From Anaeropeptidivorans aminofermentans (GTDB lineage: Bacteria; Bacillota; Clostridia; Lachnospirales; UBA5962): DNA of 64,000 nt. The position numbers were made by a program, and so were the translations under genes. The notes under the pieces were generated by a model. That model was given only the letters and a program-made list of their open reading frames with translations, was not told where the DNA came from and searched no databases. Positions 53,331 to 61,932 of this stretch are shown here, piece after piece. Numbering within the stretch: the first letter of the stretch is position 1; each line of letters starts with the position of its first letter. The stretch is from the NCBI RefSeq assembly GCF_940670685.1, contig NZ_OW711693.1, forward strand, positions 806,001 through 870,000, given 5' to 3'.

Positions 53331-53918
53331 ATGGATATTATATTTGCCACAAAAAACAAAGGAAAATTAAAGGAAGTTAAAGCCATATTGGAAGGCTATA
53401 ATGTAATGGGCATGGAAGAAGCCGGAATAGAGATTGACGTTATTGAAGACGGAGAAACATTTGAGGATAACGCCATTAAAAAAGCAAAGGAAATTATGCT
53501 TATTTCCAATAAAATAGTTCTTGCAGACGATTCCGGTATAGAAATTGATTATCTTGATAAAAAGCCGGGGGTTCATTCTGCAAGGTTTTTGGGAGAGAAT
53601 ACCCCTTATACCATAAAAAATCAAAAGGTGCTTGAAATGCTTGAAAGCGCAAAAAAAGAAGAAAGAACGGCACGATATGTAGCTGTTATAGCAGCTGCGT
53701 TTCCCGATGGTACAGTACTTACGGAAAGAGGCATTATGGAAGGAGAAATTGCCCAGGAGCCAAAGGGAGAAAACGGCTTCGGCTATGACCCTATATTTTA
53801 TATACCGGAATATAAGCTTACGGTTGCTGAAATGGAGCCTGCCGAGAAAAATAAAATAAGCCATAGGGGAATAGCCCTTAGGGCCATAAAAAAGAGACTG
53901 GACGAGAAGATTTCGTAA
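53331..53918 (+). CDS. rdgB: XTP/dITP pyrophosphatase (RdgB/HAM1)
   Basis: It hydrolyses non-canonical purine triphosphates (XTP, dITP) to avoid their use in nucleic acids. The 195-residue protein begins DIIFATKNKGKLKEVKAIL, the family substrate loop T/S-x-N-x-x-K. ADDSGIEID (about 66-74) and GFGYDPIFYIPE (about 149-160) are the other signatures. CGGAGGAAG lies before the ATG. It starts 30 bases after the hpf terminator. Confidence 0.96.
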   Translation: MDIIFATKNKGKLKEVKAILEGYNVMGMEEAGIEIDVIEDGETFEDNAIKKAKEIMLISNKIVLADDSGIEIDYLDKKPGVHSARFLGENTPYTIKNQKVLEMLESAKKEERTARYVAVIAAAFPDGTVLTERGIMEGEIAQEPKGENGFGYDPIFYIPEYKLTVAEMEPAEKNKISHRGIALRAIKKRLDEKIS

Positions 53919-54101
53919 AGGCAGTACTCGCGGCTTTTACGTATAGCCAATTTGCCTTTATCCTGAAGTGAATATTAGACTTTAGAGGGCCTAAAATAAG
54001 AGAAAAGTAAATTGCAACATATTTATTCGTATGGCTGTAAGAGTGAAATAATTCAGAGTAAGTTTATAAATTATACGCTATTTAAAAAAGAGAAAGAATT
54101 T
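53919..54101. other. region between rdgB and repeat copy
   Basis: No gene seen. A copy of the AAAATAAGAGAAAAGTAAAT motif lies at 53991-54016. The rest is AT-rich. Confidence 0.4.
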
Positions 54102-54244
54102 TATTGTAAATTTAATATGAAGAAGCAGCAAAGCCTATTCTGTTCCCAGCAAGATTAAAAATAAGGATTTCCTTCGGAAACGGTACGTTTTTGAGCTTTT
54201 GTGAATATACGGCTTTGCTGCTGTTTAACTTTAAATTTACTATA
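54102..54244. repeat. TATAGTAAATTT palindromic element
   Basis: TATTGTAAATTT and AAATTTACTATA end a 143-base unit. Inner GAAGCAGCAAAGCC pairs with GGCTTTGCTGC. GGATTTCCTTCGGAAACGG and TTTTTGAG match the 49191 copy. It directly abuts the htpG terminator. Confidence 0.8.
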
Positions 54245-54248
54245 AACG

Positions 54249-54286
54249 AAAAAGGTATTGCAAAATTATTTTGCAATACCTTTTTT
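54249..54286. terminator. htpG terminator (bidirectional)
   Basis: AAAAAGGTATTGCAAAA, TTA, TTTTGCAATACCTTTTTT: a long AT-flanked stem directly beyond the htpG stop codon at 54292. It reads well on both strands. Confidence 0.9.
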
Positions 54287-54291
54287 AAGTA

Positions 54292-56151
54292 TTATTTATT
54301 TGCTATCATATCAAGTATTTTATTGTTTCTTTCAATAAATGCGCTCATTTCCTCCGGCGGAAGGGGCTTATGGCTCATCATTGCAAGGTCGTATATCTGG
54401 CGGCAGATTAGAAGCATATCTTCTTTTTTATTTTCATTATCCTTAAGGGCAAGAAGCGTTTTAACCAGGTTGTTATTATTGTTTATAATCAGAGTTTCCT
54501 GAGATTTAAAGCCTTCTCCTATGCCGGCAAACATTTTGCTCATTTCCTGCATTCTTCTGTCCTGCTCACTTAAAAGAACGATTGCCGGTGTATTTTCAGA
54601 TTTCAGGGTTTCTACCTCTATTTTTATGTCCTCGCCGATGGCATTTTTAAAAATTTCTGCAATGGCTTCGTTATTTTCGCTGCTTCCTTCTTCGGATTTA
54701 AGGTTTTTGCTTATTTCAGCATCTATTCTTAAGAATTTTATGCCTTCTGAATAAGATTCGATATAAGAAATAAAGGGATTGTCTATTACGGTATTTAATA
54801 TGAGCGGCTCTATGCCTTGTTCTTTAAAAAGCTTGATATATTGAGACTGCTGAACAAGGTCGGAGGCATAGTATATTTCCTTCGTATTGTATTTTTCCGT
54901 ATATTCATTTAAAGTGAGATGCTCTTCTGCCGTTGTTTTAAATAAAAGGCTGTCTTTAATTTTATCGTAGAAGGATTTATCCTTAATACAGCCGAATTTA
55001 ATAAAGATATTGACATCATCCCAGAATTTAGCGTAATTATCCCTATCCTTTTTAAATAGGGAATTCAGCTTATCTGCGACCTTCCTCGTAATATAGCCGG
55101 ACATTTTTGAAACATTGGCATCGTTTTGCAAGAAGCTTCTGGATACGTTAAGAGGAATATCGGGGCAGTCCAGAACGCCTTTTAAAAGAAGCAGGAATTC
55201 AGGAACTACTTCCTTCACGTTGTCTGCAACGAAAACCTGATTGCAGTAAAGCTTAATTTCTCCTTCCATAGGCTCAAAATCGTTTTTAAGTTTAGGAAAG
55301 TAAAGGATGCCTTTAAGGTTAAAGGGATAGTCCATATTTAAATGAATCCAAAATAAAGGCTCATTAAAATCCATAAATACAGTATGGTAAAATTCTTTAT
55401 ATTCTTCGTCTGTTACTTCAGAAGCCTTTTTAAGCCAAAGAGGCTTGGTGTCGTTTATGGGTAATGGCTCTGAAGTTTTTTCTTCCTCTTCGCCTTCTTC
55501 TTTTTCCTTAGATTTTTCATTTTCATCAATGAGATAGATTTCATAAGGCATGAAGCTGCAGTATTTTTTCAGAATCTCATTTAGTTTATAACGAGAGAGA
55601 AAGTCTTTGCTTTCTTCATTTATGTGAAGGGTTATTTCAGTTCCTCTTTCAGCCTTCGTACCTTCTGAAATTTCATATTCTATGCCGCCGTGGCATATCC
55701 ATTTGGCGGCTTTGGCGCCTTCTGCATAGCTTAAAGAGTCAATTTCCACCGTGTCTGAAACCATAAAGGCCGAATAAAACCCAAGGCCGAAATGGCCTAT
55801 AATTTCATTTTCAGCGCCAAGCTTATCCTTATATTTTTCAATAAAGTCCTCTGCGCCGCTAAAGGCGATTTCATTGATATATTTATTTATTTCTTCGGCG
55901 GTCATACCAATGCCGTTATCCATTATTTTAATGGTCTTATTTTCCTTATTAAAAGTAACCTTAACGGAAAACTTTTCTTCCGGGGAAACGAAAGGGGCCT
56001 CCCCCATATCCCTAAGCTTTATAAGCTTTGTAATAGCGTCGCAGCCGTTGGATACAAGCTCCCTTAAAAATATATCCATATCGGAATAAAGCCATTTTTT
56101 TATAATGGGCAAGAGATTTTCACTGTTTATGGATAAATTTCCTTTTTCCAT
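54292..56151 (-). CDS. htpG: chaperone HtpG (Hsp90)
   Basis: HtpG is the cytosolic ATP-dependent Hsp90 chaperone. The 619-residue protein has the GHKL ATPase N domain (about 1-215) with FLRELVSNGCDAITKL, IMDNGIGMT and GHFGLGFYSAFMVSD, then an acidic linker (KEKEEGEEEEKTSE, about 208-225), middle and C-terminal domains with ending NNKILDMI. AGGAGGAAAATCA precedes the ATG. A CIRCE-like operator and a good SigA promoter lie upstream at 56340-56402, so heat-shock control by HrcA is likely. Confidence 0.96.
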   Translation of the reverse strand: MEKGNLSINSENLLPIIKKWLYSDMDIFLRELVSNGCDAITKLIKLRDMGEAPFVSPEEKFSVKVTFNKENKTIKIMDNGIGMTAEEINKYINEIAFSGAEDFIEKYKDKLGAENEIIGHFGLGFYSAFMVSDTVEIDSLSYAEGAKAAKWICHGGIEYEISEGTKAERGTEITLHINEESKDFLSRYKLNEILKKYCSFMPYEIYLIDENEKSKEKEEGEEEEKTSEPLPINDTKPLWLKKASEVTDEEYKEFYHTVFMDFNEPLFWIHLNMDYPFNLKGILYFPKLKNDFEPMEGEIKLYCNQVFVADNVKEVVPEFLLLLKGVLDCPDIPLNVSRSFLQNDANVSKMSGYITRKVADKLNSLFKKDRDNYAKFWDDVNIFIKFGCIKDKSFYDKIKDSLLFKTTAEEHLTLNEYTEKYNTKEIYYASDLVQQSQYIKLFKEQGIEPLILNTVIDNPFISYIESYSEGIKFLRIDAEISKNLKSEEGSSENNEAIAEIFKNAIGEDIKIEVETLKSENTPAIVLLSEQDRRMQEMSKMFAGIGEGFKSQETLIINNNNNLVKTLLALKDNENKKEDMLLICRQIYDLAMMSHKPLPPEEMSAFIERNNKILDMIANK

Positions 56152-56222
56152 TGATTTTCCTCCTTATTTGGTTCATATTTCTTTAGGCTTTAGAAAAGCT
56201 AAGTATAGTAAAACCAAGTAAA

Positions 56223-56336
56223 TATAGTAAATTTATTCTGAAGAAATAACAAAAGCCTGTTCTCTATGGAAATCCGTATTTTTGAACTATGGAGAACGGG
56301 ATTTTGCGGCTATTTTACTTTGTTTAACTATATATA
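56223..56336. repeat. palindromic element inside the htpG leader
   Basis: TATAGTAAATTT (56223-56234) begins a copy whose other end is degenerate (TTTAACTATATATAAAT). CTATGGAAATCCGTATTTTTGAACTATGG resembles the inner part of other copies. It lies between the predicted htpG start site and its start codon, so it would be transcribed. Confidence 0.6.
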
Positions 56337-56339
56337 AAT

Positions 56340-56368
56340 ATAATAAGTAGTAGCATCAGAAAAGTCAA
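56340..56368 (-). promoter_or_regulatory. SigA-type promoter of htpG
   Basis: Minus strand TTGACT (56363-56368), a 17-base spacer and TATTAT (56340-56345): five of six matches at each box. The start would be near 56333, giving a leader of about 180 bases. Confidence 0.75.
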
Positions 56369-56375
56369 TAAAAAA

Positions 56376-56402
56376 TTAGCACTCAACGCCGTCAAGTGCT
56401 AA
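56376..56402. promoter_or_regulatory. CIRCE-like HrcA operator
   Basis: TTAGCACTC, nine bases and AAGTGCTAA: the CIRCE consensus TTAGCACTC-N9-GAGTGCTAA with a single mismatch and the exact 9-base spacer. It lies 7 bases upstream of the htpG -35 box. Confidence 0.88.
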
Positions 56403-56409
56403 CAAAAGT

Positions 56410-56871
56410 TTAATTATCGTAAACAACAGCGATTTTATTTTCTTTGAAAAAGTTTTTTATATATTCCTCCCAAACCAAATCCAGCTCTTTATTTAAGGCA
56501 AAGGTCTTTTGACTTGTGGCCGTGCTTAGATTAATTTCATTTCCGTTATAAATTAAATTAAGATATAAAGCGCCGGCATTTTGGTGAAGGACCTCTGCCT
56601 TTTCCTGAGGCATGGAAAATATAATTTTGATGGCTTTAGGCTTTTTATTTCCTTTGATGATGTCAAAGGCATAGGGCCTTAATTCTTCCCAAATACAGAA
56701 GTTTCTTGTTCTCTCGTCTTCTTCATCAGATGAGATTATGGCAGATATCTCAAATTTTGTAAATGTAATTATTTCTACACCTCTTACCTCAAAGAAATCA
56801 AATACATCCTTTTTAAACAGTGAAGCCATAAAATCCTTAACTTCACTTAGGGGAACTGAAAATGACAGCAT
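56410..56871 (-). CDS. DUF5721-family protein
   Basis: This 153-residue protein has the pattern VKDFMASLFKKDVFDFFEVRG, FCIWEELRPYAFDIIKGNKKPKAIKIIF and NAGALYLNLIYNGNEINLSTATS, which I recall from DUF5721 proteins of Lachnospirales and related clostridia. No catalytic motif or membrane helix is seen. GAGGATAAA precedes ATG 56871. It is tandem with htpG on the minus strand, but the promoter and CIRCE between them suggest separate transcription. Function unknown. Confidence 0.75.
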   Translation of the reverse strand: MLSFSVPLSEVKDFMASLFKKDVFDFFEVRGVEIITFTKFEISAIISSDEEDERTRNFCIWEELRPYAFDIIKGNKKPKAIKIIFSMPQEKAEVLHQNAGALYLNLIYNGNEINLSTATSQKTFALNKELDLVWEEYIKNFFKENKIAVVYDN

Positions 56872-57155
56872 TTTATCCTCCGTATCAATAGCCCTGTAAA
56901 TGTGAAAGACTTTCAGGGCTTATATTCAGGCCAAAAACAAGAAAAGTATTTGACCTTCGCCGAAAATTGGTTTTGCAGGCACCTGCGACGCTAAAACAAA
57001 GAGCTTACCAGATATTGTTTTAGCGTTTATCTTAGGCCTATATTGCAGTTCTATTAAAACAATAGTATAATTATAGCATTTCTTGCAAAAATATGAAATA
57101 GGAAAGATAGGCCCCTATTAAGCCTTTCCGGAGATTTGAAACAGATTATTTCATG
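56872..57155. other. non-coding region between DUF5721 and glnS promoter
   Basis: No gene seen. GACGCTAAAACAA (56988-57000) and TTGTTTTAGCGTT (57018-57030) can pair across a short spacer; CCTATA and AGGCCTA runs follow. Two minus-strand promoters could start here. Confidence 0.35.
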
Positions 57156-57164
57156 TGGTATAAT
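57156..57164 (+). promoter_or_regulatory. extended -10 promoter before glnS
   Basis: TGG followed by TATAAT (57159-57164): a TGnTATAAT box, as at 23571. The transcript would carry the hairpin at 57166-57198 at its 5' end and a leader of about 230 bases before glnS. Confidence 0.55.
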
Positions 57165-57165
57165 G

Positions 57166-57198
57166 GAAACAAAATTAAGCGAAGCTTAATTTTGTTTC
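57166..57198. repeat. perfect 15-bp hairpin, copy 2 of promoter-hairpin module
   Basis: GAAACAAAATTAAGC, loop GAA, GCTTAATTTTGTTTC. It differs from copy 1 at two stem positions, with matching changes in both arms. A partial second copy of the right flank (GATTTTGTTTCTGAATACATTTC) lies at about 57271-57293. Confidence 0.8.
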
Positions 57199-57398
57199 TG
57201 AATACATTTCTCGAAGAGGAGTGTATGAGTATATATGGCAAAAAAGGAAACTGGCAAATCAAACTGTATTTGATTTTGTTTCTGAATACATTTCCGAAGG
57301 GAAATGCAGGAGCAGGCAATAATTTGATTAGTATAAAAAAACTACGACTATAGTATAATTTATATATTATTTATCTTACGTAAAAGCAGGAGGTTATT

Positions 57399-59066
57399 AT
57401 GGAAAACAGGAGCGAAAGCAGCTTAAGCGAAACCGGCAATTTTATTCACGCTTATATTAACGAAGATTTAGAGGGAAGACTGAACCAAGTGCATACACGC
57501 TTTCCTCCGGAGCCTAACGGTTACCTTCATATAGGCCATGCCAAGGCCATTACTTTGAATTACAGCATTGCAAAAATGTACGGGGGAAAGTTCAATCTGC
57601 GTTTTGACGACACCAATCCGGCCAAGGAGGATACGGAATACGTAGAATCTATTATAAGGGATATTAAATGGCTTGGGGCGGACTGGGAAGACAGGCTTTA
57701 TTTTGCGTCGGATTATTTTGAGCAGTTTTATGAGATGGCAATTACGCTGATAAAAAAAGGCAAGGCCTTCGTCTGCGACCTTACAGCAGAGGAAATCAGG
57801 CAATACAGGGGAACATTAAACGCCCCGGGGAAGGAAAGCCCCTATAGAAACAGGACGATAGAAGAAAACCTTGATTTGTTTGAGAGAATGAAAAACGGGG
57901 AATTCCCCGATGGCTCCAGAACATTAAGGGCTAAAATTGACATGAGCTCTCCCAATATTAATATGAGAGATCCTGTTATTTACCGTATCGCTAAAATACC
58001 GCATCATAGAACAGGGGATAAATGGTGTATTTATCCGATGTATGACTATGCTCATCCCCTTGAAGATGCTATCGAGGGAATCACCCATTCCCTTTGCTCC
58101 ATGGAGTTTGAAGACCATAGGCCTCTTTATGACTGGTTCATCAATGAGCTTGATTTTGAGCTGAAACCAAGGCAGATAGAATTTGCAAAACTTTATCTTA
58201 CCAATACCATTGTAGGAAAAAGATATTTAAAGGCCCTTGTAGATAATAAAGAGGTTGACGGCTGGGACGATCCAAGGCTTGCGACCCTTTCAGGCATGAG
58301 AAGAAGAGGCTATACACCGGAAGCTTTGATTGACTTCCTTGAAAAAATAGGGGTATCAAAGGCCAACAGCAAGGTAGATTATTCCTTTCTTGAATACTGC
58401 GTAAGAGATGATTTGAAGCTTCGCTCAAAGGTAGTAATGGCGGTTCTTGACCCTGTGAAGCTTGTGATAACAAATTACCCCGAAGGGGAAGGGGAATACG
58501 TAACCCTTGAAAATAATCCTGAGGTTCCTGAAATGGGTACGAGAGAGGTACCTTTTTCAAGAGAGCTTTATATAGAGCGTTCAGACTTTATGGAAGATGC
58601 GCCTAAGAAATTCCACAGGCTTACGCCTGGGCAGGAGGTAAGGCTTAAAGGGGCATATTTTGTTACCTGTACAGACTTTGTGAAGGACGAAAACGGAAAT
58701 GTTACAGAGATACACGGCACCTATGACCCACAAACGAGAAGCGGCTCCGGCTTTGACGGCAGAAAGGTAAAAGGAACCATTCACTGGGTAAGCGCTCCTC
58801 ACGCCCTCAAAGTTACCGCAAGAGAATTTGACTTTATTGTTTTTGACGATGAAACAAGCGAAAACGGACTGAGGAAAAATCCTGATTCTCTTAAACTTTA
58901 TGAAAACTGCTACGTTGAGCCTTCTTTAAAAGAAGCAGCAGTTGAAGACAGGTTCCAGTTTATGAGGAACGGTTACTTTTGCATCGATTATAAGCTTTCA
59001 ACACCGGAAAATCTTGTTTTTAATGAGGTCGTAGCCCTTAAAAGCTCTTACAAGCCGGGAAATTAA
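57399..59066 (+). CDS. glnS: glutaminyl-tRNA synthetase
   Basis: GlnRS charges tRNA-Gln with glutamine. The 555-residue enzyme starts at ATG 57399 after GCAGGAGG. HIGH lies at residues 44-47 ([15 protein letters not shown]). The class I KMSKS counterpart is IVGKR at 271-275, whereas E. coli has [24 protein letters not shown] and the C-terminal anticodon-binding beta barrels ([14 protein letters not shown]) mark GlnRS rather than GluRS. No T-box leader is seen. A clostridial subfamily with GKR is known to me. Confidence 0.96.
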   Translation: MENRSESSLSETGNFIHAYINEDLEGRLNQVHTRFPPEPNGYLHIGHAKAITLNYSIAKMYGGKFNLRFDDTNPAKEDTEYVESIIRDIKWLGADWEDRLYFASDYFEQFYEMAITLIKKGKAFVCDLTAEEIRQYRGTLNAPGKESPYRNRTIEENLDLFERMKNGEFPDGSRTLRAKIDMSSPNINMRDPVIYRIAKIPHHRTGDKWCIYPMYDYAHPLEDAIEGITHSLCSMEFEDHRPLYDWFINELDFELKPRQIEFAKLYLTNTIVGKRYLKALVDNKEVDGWDDPRLATLSGMRRRGYTPEALIDFLEKIGVSKANSKVDYSFLEYCVRDDLKLRSKVVMAVLDPVKLVITNYPEGEGEYVTLENNPEVPEMGTREVPFSRELYIERSDFMEDAPKKFHRLTPGQEVRLKGAYFVTCTDFVKDENGNVTEIHGTYDPQTRSGSGFDGRKVKGTIHWVSAPHALKVTAREFDFIVFDDETSENGLRKNPDSLKLYENCYVEPSLKEAAVEDRFQFMRNGYFCIDYKLSTPENLVFNEVVALKSSYKPGN

Positions 59067-59112
59067 TATAATAAGCCAGTTAAATATTGCAGATATTGCG
59101 GGGGGAAGCACT

Positions 59113-60183
59113 ATGGCAGATTTATTTTCAAGCTTTAAATTAAAGAATAAGGAAATTCACAACAGGCTGGTTTATCCGCCGGTTGTCCGCTTCGGCCTTT
59201 CAAAAGGCGACGGCTTTGTAACAGAAGAAAATATCGAAAGCTACAAGTATATGTCATCGGGGGAAGCTGGCATTGTCATTGTAGAGGCTACTTGTATAAG
59301 TCTGAACGGAAGACTTAGAAAAAATCAGCTGGGCATATGGGATGATGAATTTATTCCGGGCCTTTCTAAAATAGCAGATGCTATCCATGAAAAGGGAAGC
59401 CTTGCTTTGATACAAATCCATCATGCGGGAATTAAAACCGACAAAAACTCAGCTGCTGTAGAAAATATTTTTACTGCAAGTCCTTTTGAGGATAAAGACG
59501 GCGTTGTTATAAGAGAAGCTTCCGAAGCAGAGCTTGAGAAGGTCATAGAAGATTTTGTAAATGCTTCTAAGAGAGCGAAAGCGGCAGGCTTTGACGGCGT
59601 AGAGATTCACGGCGCCCATGGGTATTTAATAAGCCAGTTTTTAAGCCATAATATCAATAAAAGAGAAGATGAGTACGGCAAAGATAAGGCCTTATTAGGG
59701 AAGAAAGTTATCAAAGCCGTAAAAGAAAATATGGACAGCGACTTTATCGTTGGAATGCGTCTCGGGGCAAATGAGCCTGATTTAAAAGGCGGCATCGAAT
59801 ATGCAAAGACTTTTGAAAAGGCGGGGGTAGACTATCTTCATATATCCTCAAACTTTTCCACAAAAGAGCCGGAAGATATGGAGATTATAGATGATGAATT
59901 TTCATGGATAGCCAATTTGGGCTTTAATATAAAAAAACATGTAAATATCCCTGTTATATGCGTTTTCGGCATAGATAAACCGGAAATGGCAGATGAAGTA
60001 ATAAAAAAGGGCTATGCAGATTTTGCCGCATCGGCCAAAGGCCTTTTATGCGATCCTATGTGGCTTTCTAAATATAGAACAGGGGATAAAATTAATCCCT
60101 GTTTAAAATGCAGGGTATGCTCATTTTATTCGGAAGATAAGCCCTGCCCTGCAAGAAAAAAGGCAGGTATTGTTACGCCTTAA
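59113..60183 (+). CDS. OYE-family NADH:flavin oxidoreductase
   Basis: This 356-residue FMN TIM-barrel enzyme shows QIHHAG (about 97-102, substrate-binding His pair), GVEIHGAHGYLISQFLS (about 160-176) and NKREDEYG. The C-terminal tail has cysteines (CLKCRVC, about 335-341, plus CPARKKAG) but lacks the long extension of 2-enoate reductases. GGGGGGAAG precedes ATG. Substrate not determinable. It is 47 bases after glnS. Confidence 0.88.
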   Translation: MADLFSSFKLKNKEIHNRLVYPPVVRFGLSKGDGFVTEENIESYKYMSSGEAGIVIVEATCISLNGRLRKNQLGIWDDEFIPGLSKIADAIHEKGSLALIQIHHAGIKTDKNSAAVENIFTASPFEDKDGVVIREASEAELEKVIEDFVNASKRAKAAGFDGVEIHGAHGYLISQFLSHNINKREDEYGKDKALLGKKVIKAVKENMDSDFIVGMRLGANEPDLKGGIEYAKTFEKAGVDYLHISSNFSTKEPEDMEIIDDEFSWIANLGFNIKKHVNIPVICVFGIDKPEMADEVIKKGYADFAASAKGLLCDPMWLSKYRTGDKINPCLKCRVCSFYSEDKPCPARKKAGIVTP

Positions 60184-60199
60184 AAAATAAAATATAATA

Positions 60200-60231
60200 A
60201 GCATATGAAAGCATTAATGCTTTCATATGCT
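60200..60231. terminator. 32-base perfect palindrome after OYE gene
   Basis: AGCATATGAAAGCATT and its exact complement follow the stop by 17 bases. The T tract is weak (GTATTCCTTTGG), so it may be a partial terminator or a protein-binding palindrome. Confidence 0.6.
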
Positions 60232-60278
60232 GTATTCCTTTGGTATATTTTGCCGAAGATTAAAGGAGAAATTTTTAA

Positions 60279-61580
60279 GTGACGGAAAATAAGAAGGTTG
60301 CGGCTTTAACCTTAGGCTGCAAAGTAAATTTATACGATACGGAGGCAATGCTTGAGCTTTTTAAAAAAAAGGGCTATGAGCTTGTGGAATTTTCAGAAAA
60401 AGCCGATGTTTATATTGTAAATACATGTACGGTTACCAATTTCGGGGATAAAAAATCCCGCCAGATGATACGGCGGGCTAAAAAACATAATCCTGAGGCT
60501 ATTTTAGTTGCCTGCGGCTGCTATGCTCAGGTGGCGCCGGAGGAGGTTTCTAAAATTGAAGAGGTTAACCTTATCATAGGCACAAAAGACAGGGCCAATA
60601 TTGTAAATATTGTGGAAAACTACTCCGCTTCAAAAGGCACGGAAAGCTGTGTTTCCGATATTATGCTGGAAAGGGAATTTGAAGAGCTTACGGTGGAAAG
60701 CCTTAGTGACAGGCAAAGGGCTTATTTAAAGATACAGGAAGGCTGCGACAGGTTCTGTACCTATTGCATCATACCCTTTGCAAGAGGCCCCGTAAGAAGC
60801 CGTTCCATTCAGTCCATTGCGGAAGAAGCCCAAAGACTTTCTGAAAACGGATATAAGGAAATTGTATTAGCCGGTATACATGTTGCTTCTTATGGAAAAG
60901 ATTTAGGAGATATTAATTTAGTTTCCGTCCTTAAAAAGATTCATGAGATTGACGGTATCAAGAGAATCCGTTTCAGCTCTGTAGAGCCTACGGTTATCAC
61001 CAATGACTTTATAAATGCCCTTAAAGCCATGCCTAAAGTATGTGAGCATTTTCACCTTTCTCTTCAATCCGGCTGCGACAATACTCTTAAGCGCATGAAC
61101 AGAAGGTATATGGCTGCTGAATATGAAAATGCGGTAAATCTCCTGAGAGAAAATTTCCCCGATGTAGGCATTACGACAGACATTATTGTAGGCTTTCCCG
61201 GAGAAACAGATGAGGACTTTAAAGAAAGTATGGTCTTTGCAAAAAGAATGAAGCTTTCTAAAATACATGTATTTCCCTATTCTCCTAAGGTAGGAACAAA
61301 GGCGGCTTTATTTAAGAATCAAATTCCTGAAAAAATAAAGCATGAAAGAGCGGCTTTAATGGGAGAAACCGGGGAAAAGCTTCAAATAGATTTTTTAAAG
61401 GGCTTTATCGGAAGAGAACTGGAAGTTTTGTATGAAGAGGAAAAAGACGGCGTATTTTCCGGTCATGCCTCTAATTACATAAATGTCAGAACAGAAAGCA
61501 GAAAAAATATTATAAACGAAATATTCAAGGTTAAAATAAAGGATATTGACAGTTTTTCTCTTATTTCGGAGGAAATTTAA
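60279..61580 (+). CDS. mtaB: tRNA t6A37 methylthiotransferase MtaB
   Basis: MtaB turns N6-threonylcarbamoyl-A37 of tRNA into its 2-methylthio form. The 433-residue enzyme has the MTTase cluster Cys14 (LGCKVN), Cys50 (NTCTVTN) and Cys81 (GCYAQ), the radical SAM triad Cys155, Cys159 and Cys162 (CDRFCTYC), and a C-terminal TRAM domain. LGCKVNLYDTEAML is typical of MtaB rather than MiaB or RimO. Start GTG after TTAAAGGAG. Confidence 0.95.
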   Translation: MTENKKVAALTLGCKVNLYDTEAMLELFKKKGYELVEFSEKADVYIVNTCTVTNFGDKKSRQMIRRAKKHNPEAILVACGCYAQVAPEEVSKIEEVNLIIGTKDRANIVNIVENYSASKGTESCVSDIMLEREFEELTVESLSDRQRAYLKIQEGCDRFCTYCIIPFARGPVRSRSIQSIAEEAQRLSENGYKEIVLAGIHVASYGKDLGDINLVSVLKKIHEIDGIKRIRFSSVEPTVITNDFINALKAMPKVCEHFHLSLQSGCDNTLKRMNRRYMAAEYENAVNLLRENFPDVGITTDIIVGFPGETDEDFKESMVFAKRMKLSKIHVFPYSPKVGTKAALFKNQIPEKIKHERAALMGETGEKLQIDFLKGFIGRELEVLYEEEKDGVFSGHASNYINVRTESRKNIINEIFKVKIKDIDSFSLISEEI

Positions 61581-61592
61581 CTAAAATGTAAT

Positions 61593-61621
61593 TTGCATAT
61601 TATTTGGTTTTGTATTATTAT
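61593..61621 (+). promoter_or_regulatory. candidate promoter of the ireB operon
   Basis: TTGCAT (61593-61598), a 17-base spacer and TATTAT (61616-61621). The -35 is weak (3 of 6), the -10 good. It lies 48 bases before ireB. Confidence 0.45.
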
Positions 61622-61668
61622 GAATATGTGTTAATTAGTTTGTTCTTATTCCCATGGAGTGTGATTAA

Positions 61669-61932
61669 ATGAAAAGATTAAGTGAAACTCAAAAGTTTAC
61701 CGAATTTGATAAAATCTCCAAAAACGAAGCAAAGGAAATTTTAAGAGAAATTTACTATGCGCTCAAGGAAAAGGGATATAACCCTGTGAATCAAATCGTA
61801 GGATATATACTTTCAGGTGACCCTACCTATATCACAAGCCACAGAAACGCCAGAGTGCTTGTAGGAAAGCTTGAAAGGGATGAGCTTTTAGAGGAAATGG
61901 TAACTTTTTATTTAGAGAATAATACTTTATAA
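61669..61932 (+). CDS. ireB: IreB-family regulatory phosphoprotein (UPF0297)
   Basis: IreB is a small phosphoprotein target of the PASTA kinase IreK in enterococci and affects envelope stress response. The 87-residue protein matches: [25 protein letters not shown] is the family core. ATG 61669 follows GGAGTGTG. The stop overlaps ruvX by one base. The order IreB-RuvX-DUF1292 is a well-known Firmicute cluster. Confidence 0.95.
   Translation: MKRLSETQKFTEFDKISKNEAKEILREIYYALKEKGYNPVNQIVGYILSGDPTYITSHRNARVLVGKLERDELLEEMVTFYLENNTL

Noticed and set aside
39674-56336. CRISPR array explanation for the repeated palindromes
   Set aside because: Copies are dispersed between genes, of unequal length and in both orientations. 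There is no regular repeat-spacer layout and no cas gene.
57153-57353. 66-codon open frame in the glnS leader
   Set aside because: Its sequence merely repeats LILFLNTF because of the duplicated hairpin flank, and it begins upstream of the promoter box.
57060-57398. T-box leader before glnS
   Set aside because: No AGGGTGG-N-ACCGCG box or specifier stem is present.
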